From positions 1 through 51,179 of the forward strand of contig JAVBKP010000016.1 of NCBI GenBank assembly GCA_031553975.1: a stretch of DNA of 51,179 nucleotides, given 5' to 3'. This stretch comes from JAVBKP01 sp031553975 (GTDB taxonomy: Bacteria > Bacillota > Clostridia > Peptostreptococcales > Anaerovoracaceae). A program made the translations under genes and the position numbers. Under the pieces are notes generated by a model. The model saw only the letters and a list, made by a program, of their open reading frames with translations. It ran no database searches and was not told the DNA's origin. Shown here one piece after another: positions 25,114 to 32,878 of the stretch. Numbering within the stretch: position 1 is the stretch's first letter; every line of letters starts with the position of its first letter.

Positions 25114-25833
25114 ATGAAATTACTTCGCGAGGCTCTTGAAAGAGAAAAAATTAATTTTACAGATAATACCATACAAACATTTTATGAATACAGAGATTTG
25201 GTGTTAGCATGGAATGAAAAAGTAAATCTTACTGCCATAAAGGATAAAGACGAATTTGAGGTGAGACACTTTGTAGATTCTGTAGTAGGAGCAGGGTTTT
25301 ATAATAAAGAAGATATAAGAACCATCATAGATGTGGGTACGGGTGCTGGGTTTCCAGGAATGCCACTAGCCATTATCTTTCCAGATAAACAGTTTGTTCT
25401 ACTTGATTCCCTAGCAAAACGAATTAATATTATCAACGAGATGGCAAAGACCCTAGGCATAACAAATGTAATAGCAATACATGGAAGAGCTGAGGAGATA
25501 GCTAGAGATAAAAAACACAGAGAAAAGTATGATATATGTATATCTCGGGCTGTAGCAAAACTTTCCATATTAGCAGAATACTGCGTGCCCTTTGTCAAAA
25601 AGGGGGGGTATTTTGCCCCTTATAAAAGCACAACAATCGAAGACGAACTGACAGAGGCCAAGAAGGCTTTTTCCATGTTGGGCGTAAAATTAGAATCTAG
25701 ATCAGAACATGAAATTGGAACATATAGTAGTGATGAAATTATAAAACACCAAATCTTGTACCTGAAGAAGACAATGAGTACCCCGTCGATTTATCCACGA
25801 AAAGCAGGAACACCGGAGAAGAAGCCGTTATAA
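25114..25833 (+). CDS. rsmG: 16S rRNA (guanine-527-N7) methyltransferase RsmG
   Basis: This 239-residue enzyme methylates G527 of 16S rRNA using SAM. It shows the family start (YRDLVLAWNEKVNLTAIKD) and the SAM loop DVGTGAGFPGMPLAI, followed by LLDSLAKRINIINEM. CISRAVAKLSILAEYC and KKGGYFAPYKS complete the fold. An AGGAGA site lies 10 bases before the ATG. A TATAAT at 25072-25077 with a weak -35 is the likely promoter. It restarts the conserved origin block after the accessory region. Confidence 0.96.
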   Translation: MKLLREALEREKINFTDNTIQTFYEYRDLVLAWNEKVNLTAIKDKDEFEVRHFVDSVVGAGFYNKEDIRTIIDVGTGAGFPGMPLAIIFPDKQFVLLDSLAKRINIINEMAKTLGITNVIAIHGRAEEIARDKKHREKYDICISRAVAKLSILAEYCVPFVKKGGYFAPYKSTTIEDELTEAKKAFSMLGVKLESRSEHEIGTYSSDEIIKHQILYLKKTMSTPSIYPRKAGTPEKKPL

Positions 25834-25855
25834 CCTCGAGTTATGACGGTTTTTG
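25825..25855 (+). terminator. Terminator overlapping the rsmG stop codon
   Basis: CCGTTATAAC pairs with GTTATGACGG (one wobble) around CTCGA and is followed by TTTTTG. The 5' arm contains the last codons and the stop of rsmG. Confidence 0.8.
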
Positions 25856-25976
25856 TTTTACGATACCATCTTTTCATATGAATAATTTATGTTATTATAC
25901 TTGTAGGGGTTAGGGAAGGGACAAACCACAAAATGTTGTGGATTTTTAGTTTACTATAAAAAAAGGGGGATAAGCG

Positions 25977-26816
25977 ATGTTCGGAACAAATAGTTTGAAA
26001 GTAGAAATTGCACTTAGATCAATTAAGGCAAATCCTGATCAACCACGGAAAGTTTTTGACGAAGATTGCCTGAGAGAACTAAGCGATTCTATTAGAGAAT
26101 ATGGCGTTTTGCAACCTATCATTGTTAGAAGTATTGGTTCTGGAGAATATGAGCTAATAGCGGGCGAACGTAGATACAGAGCAGCTTTGATGGCTGAGTG
26201 TGTAACCATACCTTGTATGATTATGGATGTAAGTGAAAAGGATGCAGAAACAATCTCTCTTATCGAAAACATTCAGCGGGAGGGGCTGAATTACCTAGAA
26301 GAAGCAAAGGCATATAAGCGGCTAATAGAGCAATATGGGTTAACCCAAGATGAAATTGCCACTAAAGTTGGGAAGAAACAATCTACGATTTCCAACAAAA
26401 TACGGCTTTTGCAGTTTTCGGACGATATTCAAGACAAGCTGGTATCTAAAGGGTTAACAGAGCGTCACGCAAGGGCCTTATTAAAACTTGAGGACCAAGA
26501 GTTGACCCAGACTGCTATTGATAAGATAGTGCTAGACAACTTAAATGTCATGCAGACGGAGAAGCTGATAAATAAGTTGCTTAATAAAGGCGACCCAGAA
26601 GAAGGGTCAGCGGCAAACCGCATCTCGAGAATACATTACAAAATATATTTAAATACCCTAAGACGTGCATTCGGCACAATATATGAAGCCGAGAATAACG
26701 CTCGATACTTTCAAGAAGATCGAGGTGAATACTTGGAAGTAAAGATTTTAATACCTAAAGAAGGTAGAGAAATCAGGCCACAGCAGGTGGCCATGCCTAA
26801 CTTTGGAATCCTCTAA
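25977..26816 (+). CDS. noc: Nucleoid occlusion protein Noc (ParB family)
   Basis: A 279-residue ParB paralogue. The CTP-binding motifs are present (NPDQPRKVFDEDCLRELSDS, then GVLQPIIVR and GERRYRAA), as are IENIQREGLNYLEEA and the helix-turn-helix region GKKQSTISNKIRLL. Noc stops division over the chromosome. It begins only about 11 residues before the first domain strand, with an in-frame stop two codons upstream, so the N-terminal membrane-binding helix of Bacillus Noc is absent or minimal. Position between rsmG and parA supports Noc over a second ParB. Confidence 0.85.
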   Translation: MFGTNSLKVEIALRSIKANPDQPRKVFDEDCLRELSDSIREYGVLQPIIVRSIGSGEYELIAGERRYRAALMAECVTIPCMIMDVSEKDAETISLIENIQREGLNYLEEAKAYKRLIEQYGLTQDEIATKVGKKQSTISNKIRLLQFSDDIQDKLVSKGLTERHARALLKLEDQELTQTAIDKIVLDNLNVMQTEKLINKLLNKGDPEEGSAANRISRIHYKIYLNTLRRAFGTIYEAENNARYFQEDRGEYLEVKILIPKEGREIRPQQVAMPNFGIL

Positions 26817-26859
26817 ATTTTGATTTTCCTTTCCTTTCTTAACAGAAGGTTTCACGTGA

Positions 26860-26875
26860 TGTTTCACGTGAAACT
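26860..26875. promoter_or_regulatory. parS: parS site between noc and parA
   Basis: TGTTTCACGTGAAACT matches the parS consensus at 15 of 16 bases, with the palindromic core intact. A partial second copy, GTTTCACGTGA (26849-26859), lies directly upstream. Confidence 0.85.
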
Positions 26876-26925
26876 TTTTGTTTTTAAAAAAATATAATGG
26901 AAAGTAATGATTTTTATGGTATAAT

Positions 26926-27000
26926 AAATGCCAAGACGCATTTATTGTATCGTTGTGAAGTAAGTCGCATTAGCGACTTACTCTTATGATGCAATGTATT
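26926..27000 (+). promoter_or_regulatory. Structured leader upstream of parA
   Basis: AAATGC/GCATTT (26926-26943) forms a small hairpin. GTAAGTCGC and GCGACTTAC (26960-26981) form a perfect 9-bp stem with an ATTA loop. The flanking TTGTATCGT and ATGATGCAA can extend it with wobble pairs. There is no T-run, so it is not a standard terminator. A TATAAT at 26920-26925 lies just upstream, so the structure would be in the parA mRNA leader. Role unknown. Confidence 0.5.
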
Positions 27001-27054
27001 TTGAAATTTTATTTTGTTTAAAATTTAGCAATATAAATGATTAGAGGTGAATCC

Positions 27055-27837
27055 ATGGGAAAAGCAATCGCAATTTTCAACCAGAAAGGTGGTGTTGGTA
27101 AAACTACTACCAATATTAACTTAGCTGCTTGTCTTGCAATGAAAGGAAAAAAGATACTTGTTCTTGATATTGATCCTCAGGGCAATACAACAAGTGGTCT
27201 TGGAATTAACAAGAAGCAATTAAAGAAAACCATGTATGACGTCTTGGTAGAGGGCATTAACCCAAAAGAGGCGATTATAGCGACTGGTGTTAAAAATCTT
27301 TACCTAATGCCTGCTAGTACAGAATTAGCAGGAGCAGAGATTGAGCTAGTGGAACTTGAAACAAGAGAAAAAAGATTGAAGAAAGCTGTCGATTTTATAA
27401 AAGGAGATTACGACTTCCTGTTTATTGATTGTCCACCGTCTCTTGGACTGTTGACTATCAATTCACTTACAGCCGTAGACAGTGTGCTTATCCCAATTCA
27501 GTGTGAATTTTACGCATTAGAAGGGGTGAGCCAACTTATGAGCACCATTGAGTTGGTTAAAAAAGGTTTGAATAAAGACATAACAATTCAAGGTGTAATA
27601 CTGAGTATGTTTGATGGAAGGACAAATCTTTCTATTCAAGTTGTAGAAGAAGTTAAAAAATACTTTAAAGAAAACGTGTATACTACTGTAATACCTAGAA
27701 ATGTTCGTTTGGCAGAAGCACCAAGTCACGGAATTCCTATAACAGAGTACGATCCAAAGTCAAAAGGGGCAGAAGCTTACCTTGATTTTGCTGAAGAATT
27801 CCTAGAGAAGGAGGACGACAGTAATGAGCAATGGTAA
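27055..27837 (+). CDS. parA: Chromosome partitioning ATPase ParA (Soj)
   Basis: A 260-residue deviant Walker ATPase with KGGVGKTT at residues 11-18, the A' box VLDIDPQGNTTSG and FLFIDCPPSLGLLT. It binds DNA non-specifically as an ATP dimer and, with ParB at parS, moves and organises the origin; it also regulates DnaA in Bacillus. The ATG follows GAGGTGA; six extra codons from 27037 are unnecessary. It overlaps parB by 14 bases. Confidence 0.96.
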   Translation: MGKAIAIFNQKGGVGKTTTNINLAACLAMKGKKILVLDIDPQGNTTSGLGINKKQLKKTMYDVLVEGINPKEAIIATGVKNLYLMPASTELAGAEIELVELETREKRLKKAVDFIKGDYDFLFIDCPPSLGLLTINSLTAVDSVLIPIQCEFYALEGVSQLMSTIELVKKGLNKDITIQGVILSMFDGRTNLSIQVVEEVKKYFKENVYTTVIPRNVRLAEAPSHGIPITEYDPKSKGAEAYLDFAEEFLEKEDDSNEQW

Positions 27838-28756
27838 CGATGGATGGGTAGTAGAACCTGCTAAAAGCGGTAAAGGATTGGGACGAGGGTTGAGTTCTTT
27901 GTTTTCCGAATCGCCAGTGGATGTTGATAACGTAGAAGTTGCTACCCAAAACACAGAAAAGTCAGAATCAAGAGTTTTAGCCATTGATATTAATCAAATA
28001 TCACCTAACCCAAAGCAGCCACGAAAAAGATTTGAAGATGACAAAATAGATGAGCTTTCCTACTCGATTAGAGAACATGGTATTATCCAACCAATTTTAG
28101 TTAAAAGAATGCCAAACGGATATGAAATAATCGCAGGGGAAAGAAGATGGCGCGCTGCTCGCAAAGCGGAAGTGAAAGAAATTCCTTGTATCGTAAAAGA
28201 TTATGACGAACAAGAAAATATGCTAGTGGCACTCATTGAGAATATGCAGCGTGAGAATTTAAACGCGGTGGAAGAAGCATTAGCCTTTGAAAGCATGATA
28301 GATAAGTTCAATCTTACTCAAGAAGAAATCTCTAAAAGTGTAGGAAAGAGCAGACCGTATATTGCCAATGCATTAAGACTTTTAAGATTGCCATCTGAAG
28401 TGCAGAGCATGGTTATAGAAGGAAGGATTTCTGGTGGACATGCTAGGGCTCTGGTTACTCTTGATACGAGAGACAAACAAATAGCAGCAGCAAAAGAAAT
28501 TGTAGAAGGTGGACTTTCTGTGAGACAGGCAGAGGCCATTAGCGCCAAAGAGCCAACAGCGAGAAAACGATCATTATCACCCGCTAAAAGAGAGCAGAAT
28601 ATTGAACTTTCTAATATTGAATCAGAAATACGTGCTGCTCTAGGAACAAAAGTAAAGATACATCAAGGTGATAAGCGAGGGAAAATAGAAATAGAGTATT
28701 ATAGCGTTGAAGAACTAGAGCGCTTAATTGAACTTTTAATAAGCGCAGACAAATAA
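27824..28756 (+). CDS. parB: Chromosome partitioning protein ParB (Spo0J)
   Basis: A 310-residue CTPase that loads at parS and slides along DNA. The N-terminal tail has the ParA-activating motif GLGRGLSSLF, followed by SPNPKQPRKRFEDDKID, the CTP-pocket GERRWRAARKA and IENMQRENLNAVEEA. The helix-turn-helix GKSRPYIANALRLLRLP and the C-terminal dimer domain (KIEIEYYSVEELERLIELL) follow. AAGGAGG lies inside the end of parA. parS sites flank it at 26860 and 28772. Confidence 0.96.
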   Translation: MSNGNDGWVVEPAKSGKGLGRGLSSLFSESPVDVDNVEVATQNTEKSESRVLAIDINQISPNPKQPRKRFEDDKIDELSYSIREHGIIQPILVKRMPNGYEIIAGERRWRAARKAEVKEIPCIVKDYDEQENMLVALIENMQRENLNAVEEALAFESMIDKFNLTQEEISKSVGKSRPYIANALRLLRLPSEVQSMVIEGRISGGHARALVTLDTRDKQIAAAKEIVEGGLSVRQAEAISAKEPTARKRSLSPAKREQNIELSNIESEIRAALGTKVKIHQGDKRGKIEIEYYSVEELERLIELLISADK

Positions 28757-28771
28757 AAAGAACTTTAAAAA

Positions 28772-28787
28772 TGTTTCACGTGAAACA
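28772..28787. promoter_or_regulatory. parS: Perfect parS site after parB
   Basis: TGTTTCACGTGAAACA, the exact 16-bp palindromic ParB-binding consensus, 15 bases after the parB stop codon. Confidence 0.93.
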
Positions 28788-28805
28788 TAATACGTAAAAG
28801 GCGAA

Positions 28806-28829
28806 TTAGGCTCCGGAAACGGAGCCTAA
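28806..28829. terminator. Hairpin after parB
   Basis: A perfect 10-bp stem TTAGGCTCCG/CGGAGCCTAA is capped by a GAAA tetraloop. The T-run expected of a terminator is missing on the plus strand (AATGATGAT follows). It may be a weak terminator, an RNA stabiliser or a processing site. Confidence 0.45.
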
Positions 28830-28860
28830 AATGATGATATACAAAATTAGGGAGTGGTTT

Positions 28861-29568
28861 ATGAAAAAACTAGCGGGATGTTTGAAGAAGGCCGTAAAGG
28901 ATTTTGATATGATTCAAGAGGGTGATGTGGTAGCAGTAGGATTATCGGGCGGAAAAGATAGCATGTTGCTTTTACGTGCGCTGAACATTTATCAAAAATT
29001 TTCTCCTATGAAGTTTGAATTAAAAGCTATAACTGTGGATCTTGGATTTGAAGGATTTGATCTAACCCCTATAGAAGACTTATGTAATGAATTGGAGATA
29101 GAGTTATTCATTGAGCATACACAAATAGGTAAAATTGTATTTGACGAGAGGAAGGAGAAAAACCCTTGCTCTCTCTGCGCCACCATGAGACGGGCAAGGA
29201 TTAATAATACTTGTGTGGAGCGAGGAATCAACAAGCTAGCACTAGGCCACCATGGAGATGATTTTGTGGAGTCCACAATGATGAGTATGATATATGAAAG
29301 CAGGCTTCATAGCTTTAAACCGGTCACACTACAATCAAGGTCAGGAATTACAGTGATACGACCTTTTATATTGGCTATGGAGACAGATGTACTTGACGCC
29401 ATGTCGAGAGTGAAACAGAAAACTTCAAAGAATCCGTGCCCTGCATCGGAGAAAACAAAACGGGAGTATATAAAAGGGATCTTAAAAAAGTTGGATCAAG
29501 AAAATTACCACGCCAGAAACAACATGCATAGGGCATTAATTAATTCTATTGGTATCATGGAAGAGTAA
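28861..29568 (+). CDS. TtcA-like tRNA thiolation enzyme (PP-loop, Fe-S type)
   Basis: A 235-residue ATP pyrophosphatase-fold protein. The PP-loop SGGKDS is at residues 29-34. Cys103 and Cys106 (NPCSLC) plus Cys193 (KNPCPAS) match the three cluster ligands of TtcA-type enzymes, and LALGHHGDDFVESTMM is the family block. Such enzymes adenylate a tRNA base and insert sulfur, for example 2-thiocytidine-32. The exact tRNA position is uncertain. A cysteine desulfurase, the likely sulfur donor, is the next gene. The ATG at 28861 follows GGGAGTGG. Confidence 0.83.
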   Translation: MKKLAGCLKKAVKDFDMIQEGDVVAVGLSGGKDSMLLLRALNIYQKFSPMKFELKAITVDLGFEGFDLTPIEDLCNELEIELFIEHTQIGKIVFDERKEKNPCSLCATMRRARINNTCVERGINKLALGHHGDDFVESTMMSMIYESRLHSFKPVTLQSRSGITVIRPFILAMETDVLDAMSRVKQKTSKNPCPASEKTKREYIKGILKKLDQENYHARNNMHRALINSIGIMEE

Positions 29569-29573
29569 CCATT

Positions 29574-29609
29574 CATATGTTATAAGTAAGAAAACGCTTA
29601 TAACATATG
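29574..29609 (+). promoter_or_regulatory. Perfect 13-bp hairpin abutting a ribosome site
   Basis: CATATGTTATAAG and CTTATAACATATG pair perfectly around a 10-base loop. The 3' arm ends on the first G of GGAGGT, the ribosome site of the next gene. There is no T-run. It could mask or expose the ribosome site, or be a protein-binding palindrome. Confidence 0.5.
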
Positions 29610-29618
29610 GAGGTCAAA

Positions 29619-30782
29619 TTGATTTATTTAGATAATGCAGCAACTACTTTTCCAAAACCAAAAGAGATGGTACGTGCCATGGCATCCTGTTTAGAAACAT
29701 ACTGTGGCAATCCTGGAAGATCTGGGCACAGCATGTCCATGAGGACGGCAGAAGAAATATTTAAAGCAAGAGTGGAATTATGCGAATTACTGGGAATAGA
29801 GGATGGGGAAAGAATCATATTTACCTCTAACGCTACAGAGAGCTTGAATTTAGCCATAAAAGGAATATTGCATCACCAAATGACAAATGGTCTAAGGCCG
29901 CATATAATCACAACGGCTATGGAGCACAACTCAGTATTAAGACCATTAAAAGAGCTAGAAAATCAAGGTGCCGAAATAACAATAATACCTTGTGCTAAAG
30001 ATGGAACCATAGATGTTAATTGCATAACTTCTCATATTAGAGCAAATACAAGGCTCATTGTTTGCACTCATGCTTCTAATGTCACAGGAACCATCATGCC
30101 AATTGAAGAAATTGGGAAAATTAGTAAAAGCAATAATATTCCATTTTTGGTAGATGCATCACAAACCGTAGGTGCTTTCCCAATGGATATAAAAACCCAA
30201 GACATTGATTTACTTGTGGCGCCAGGGCACAAGAGTTTGCTTGGACCACAGGGTACAGGTATATTGTATGTGAAAGAAGGCATTCATCTTCACCATTTAA
30301 AACATGGTGGAACAGGCACATATTCCCAAATGCTTGATCAGCCAGCAGACTATCCCGATGGATATGAAGCAGGAACAATCAATGCCCCCGGGATTATTGG
30401 TCTTGGTGCATCGGTGAAGTTTATTAATAAAATTGGTGTTGAAAATATCAAGGCACAAGAAGAAGAGATGCTTTATCTTTTAGATACAAATCTTAGGAAT
30501 ATGAAGAACATAATCTGCTATGGACCCACAGATACAAGGCGAAAAACAGCCATAATCACTGTTAATGTAAAAAATAAAAATTGTGAAGAGGTGGCAAGGA
30601 TACTAAATACTAGATATAACATTGCTGTAAGAGCAGGCTTTCACTGTGCTCCGTTTGCCCACAAGACCATTGGAACTGATGAGACAGGGGCTTTGCGAAT
30701 GAGCATTGGTGCATTTACATCAAAAAACGAGATTAAACACACGATTAACGCCATGTATGAGATACAAAAAGACAATGCATAG
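29619..30782 (+). CDS. Cysteine desulfurase (class V aminotransferase, SufS/CsdB-like)
   Basis: A 387-residue PLP enzyme that removes sulfur from cysteine as a protein-bound persulfide. It starts with the family pattern IYLDNAATTFPKP. The PLP lysine is in APGHKSLLGPQGTG, and the active cysteine is in VRAGFHCAPFAHKT. I chose the TTG at 29619, since GGAGGT lies 4 bases upstream and the protein then begins at the family's usual residue. The ATG at 29607 lies before that site. It probably supplies the TtcA-like enzyme upstream. Confidence 0.88.
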   Translation: MIYLDNAATTFPKPKEMVRAMASCLETYCGNPGRSGHSMSMRTAEEIFKARVELCELLGIEDGERIIFTSNATESLNLAIKGILHHQMTNGLRPHIITTAMEHNSVLRPLKELENQGAEITIIPCAKDGTIDVNCITSHIRANTRLIVCTHASNVTGTIMPIEEIGKISKSNNIPFLVDASQTVGAFPMDIKTQDIDLLVAPGHKSLLGPQGTGILYVKEGIHLHHLKHGGTGTYSQMLDQPADYPDGYEAGTINAPGIIGLGASVKFINKIGVENIKAQEEEMLYLLDTNLRNMKNIICYGPTDTRRKTAIITVNVKNKNCEEVARILNTRYNIAVRAGFHCAPFAHKTIGTDETGALRMSIGAFTSKNEIKHTINAMYEIQKDNA

Positions 30783-30799
30783 CAAGGAAAGGATAAAAC

Positions 30800-31222
30800 A
30801 TGAAGATACAAATTATACAAGGTCCTAATTTAAACATGCTAGGCATAAGAGAGCCAGAGGTGTATGGTACCATGACATTAGAAGAGCTGAACGGAATAAT
30901 CAAAACTGAAGCACACAACCTAGGACTAGATGTGACTTTTTTCCAATCAAATCATGAGGGTGCGATCATAGATACCATACAAGAGTGTCATGGAAAAAAA
31001 GATGCAATTATCATCAACCCAGGCGCCTTTACTCACTATAGCTATGCCATAAGAGATGCTATAGCAAGCGTTAGCATACCTACCATAGAAGTTCATTTGA
31101 GTGACATTCATGCTAGAGACGGCTTTAGAAAATTATCTGTGATCAAAGATGTTTGCACAGATCAAATATCAGGATTGGGCAGCAACTCATATATAGAGGC
31201 CCTTAGGGGTCTGAAAAAATAA
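30800..31222 (+). CDS. aroQ: 3-dehydroquinate dehydratase, type II
   Basis: This 140-residue shikimate-pathway enzyme converts 3-dehydroquinate to 3-dehydroshikimate. The type II motifs are complete: GPNLNMLGIREPEVYG with catalytic Tyr22, FFQSNHEG, INPGAFTHYSYAIRDA, and IEVHLSDI with catalytic His99. Its length is normal for the dodecameric type. It begins 17 bases after the desulfurase behind AAGGAAAGG, so it is probably in the same transcript, with no metabolic link evident. Confidence 0.96.
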   Translation: MKIQIIQGPNLNMLGIREPEVYGTMTLEELNGIIKTEAHNLGLDVTFFQSNHEGAIIDTIQECHGKKDAIIINPGAFTHYSYAIRDAIASVSIPTIEVHLSDIHARDGFRKLSVIKDVCTDQISGLGSNSYIEALRGLKK

Positions 31223-31232
31223 GCAGACAATG

Positions 31233-31706
31233 ATGAGAAAAACAATTGTTACAATTATTGAATACGAGGATCAATCCACCTATGTTACAGCAAAGGCTAG
31301 TATTGCGAACTATATAATTAATAAAGGCATGAAAGTCAGGTTTGGCAGAGAAATAGATCATGATACCGATTTGAGCGAAGTAAAGTTATTCGCATTAAAG
31401 TCCGGAGAAACTTATTATGTTATAAACTACAATGATATTCTTTTTTTCAAGAAGGAACTAAGAAAAATCCATGTCTACACAAAAAACGAAAAACGTACAT
31501 TCTATGCTACAGAAGAGTATGTGCTTAGGCATACCAACCGAGATCAATTCATTGTGCCATGCAAAGGCTATATTGTGAACCAAAATAAAATCACTAAAAT
31601 AGGCAGAGAAGGAATATATATAGTGGGAAGTGAGGAAATAATACCCATTAGCAGGAGGCATCGCCGAGCGATAAAGGAAAAAATAAAAAAGATCAACTCT
31701 ATCTAA
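31233..31706 (+). CDS. LytTR-domain DNA-binding protein
   Basis: 157 residues. The C-terminal 95 residues form a LytTR domain (YYVINYNDILFFKKELRKIHV, then RDQFIVPCKGYIVNQNKITKI and IIPISRRHRRAIKEKI). The N-terminal 60 residues are an unassigned alpha/beta region, not a phosphoreceiver (no receiver-domain aspartate pattern). It is therefore an orphan regulator without a kinase. Two adjacent ATGs (31230, 31233) have no clear ribosome site, suggesting coupling to aroQ, 7-10 bases upstream. Its last 8 bases overlap the converging RNase H gene. Confidence 0.78.
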   Translation: MRKTIVTIIEYEDQSTYVTAKASIANYIINKGMKVRFGREIDHDTDLSEVKLFALKSGETYYVINYNDILFFKKELRKIHVYTKNEKRTFYATEEYVLRHTNRDQFIVPCKGYIVNQNKITKIGREGIYIVGSEEIIPISRRHRRAIKEKIKKINSI

Positions 31707-32241
31707 AAGAGTCAATCCCTTTATTAGCCAAAGCATCGGCTAGATTATTCATTTTGATGATGTGCACAAATTCTTCTTTAGTAAATCCAAGACCATTGCT
31801 TTCAACAAATTTGTCATAATGCTTATCTAAATTTGTATTTTTACTGTTTAGATTCACATGTCCCTTTACGTGAAAAAAAGATATTTGATGTTTTGGAAGA
31901 AAAACCAGCAGGCGCTCCCATAAATCACGATTTTCCACATCTTTTTTGGCACTAGTTCGCCAACCGTTTTTCACCCAGGACACATGCCATTTTTCTTTGA
32001 AGCAGTTGATAACATAAGAACTATCAGAAAAAACCCTAATTTGAAGACCGTCTTTATTGAGGTTTTCAAAGGCACTAATGAGGGCGAAAAGCTCCATTCT
32101 ATTATTGGTGGTATTAATCTCACCACCAAAAATTTCCTTTTGACTTTGACCATATTCTAATATTGCGCCCCAGCCGCCAATGTTCTCATTATGCTGGTTA
32201 CCAGAGCAACCGCCGTCAGTATAAAGATTAACTAATTTCAA
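31699..32241 (-). CDS. rnhA: Ribonuclease HI
   Basis: A 180-residue RNase H type 1 that cuts RNA in RNA-DNA hybrids. All four carboxylates are visible: Asp9 (YTDGGCSGN), Glu50 (NNRMEL), Asp73 (FSDSSYV) and Asp169 (NNLADALANKG). A charged insertion of about 25 residues (about 131-160) separates the KGH loop from the last aspartate, making it longer than the 155-residue Escherichia coli enzyme. It converges on the LytTR gene with an 8-base overlap and no terminator between them. Confidence 0.92.
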   Translation of the reverse strand: MKLVNLYTDGGCSGNQHNENIGGWGAILEYGQSQKEIFGGEINTTNNRMELFALISAFENLNKDGLQIRVFSDSSYVINCFKEKWHVSWVKNGWRTSAKKDVENRDLWERLLVFLPKHQISFFHVKGHVNLNSKNTNLDKHYDKFVESNGLGFTKEEFVHIIKMNNLADALANKGIDSFR

Positions 32242-32379
32242 TGGATACCCCCATATTTAAAACTGTAAAAGTATTTTAAACCCCATGTAACACGTGTGTA
32301 ACATTAATAGGATATACTAGGTAATGTACAATACACAAAGAGTATAACATACATATTAAAAAAGAGAAAGGAGGACAAT

Positions 32380-32868
32380 ATGAAAAAGATAGTTAGCAGC
32401 CTAGTTTTAGCCTTACTGATTGTAACCGTAACAGTCCCTTTTAGTTACGCAAATTCCACATCAAACGCCGTAACAATCACCACATCAGCTGTAACAATTG
32501 TTAGCCCTGCTACTAACGTAATTTATACAAAAGATTTACTACTCTCGTTAAGGGTATCCGAGCAGACAAATGTAAAACTTAGCGTATATAAGGCAACAGA
32601 CCTAGAAACACCCATACTTGGACCAGTAACTTATGAAAACACTTCAAATTTGAATTTTTATACAAAAACAATCCCGAACATCAAACCAGGAATCTATCGC
32701 ATAGTAGTTCTAGACTTATCAAATAGCATCGAGACAAAATGTGATGTAACTGTGAAAGAAAAACCCGCTTCTGCGCCTAATAAGATCTTCAACGCACCGA
32801 CTCAAAACTCGGCATTACAAATAATCCAAACTGTATTCAAGAGCATATTTGGAGGACAAGAGAAGTAA
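32380..32868 (+). CDS. Small secreted protein of unknown function
   Basis: 162 residues with a clear signal peptide (MKKIVSSLVLALLIVTVTVPFSYA, cleavage near 24-26). A beta-rich segment of about 95 residues follows, resembling an immunoglobulin-like or Ig-like bacterial domain (NVKLSVYKATDLETPILG, KPGIYRIVVLD), then a short tail. Homology cannot be stated from sequence alone. The start is supported by AAGGAGG. It ends 10 bases before the WalH-like gene and is probably the first gene of the wal accessory operon, where walR and walK would be expected. Confidence 0.78.
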   Translation: MKKIVSSLVLALLIVTVTVPFSYANSTSNAVTITTSAVTIVSPATNVIYTKDLLLSLRVSEQTNVKLSVYKATDLETPILGPVTYENTSNLNFYTKTIPNIKPGIYRIVVLDLSNSIETKCDVTVKEKPASAPNKIFNAPTQNSALQIIQTVFKSIFGGQEK

Positions 32869-32878
32869 GAAGATACAT

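Noticed and set aside
28806..28829. Hairpin after parB as a riboswitch or strong terminator
   Set aside because: Too small for a riboswitch, and no T-run follows, so only a weak terminator or stabiliser is listed.
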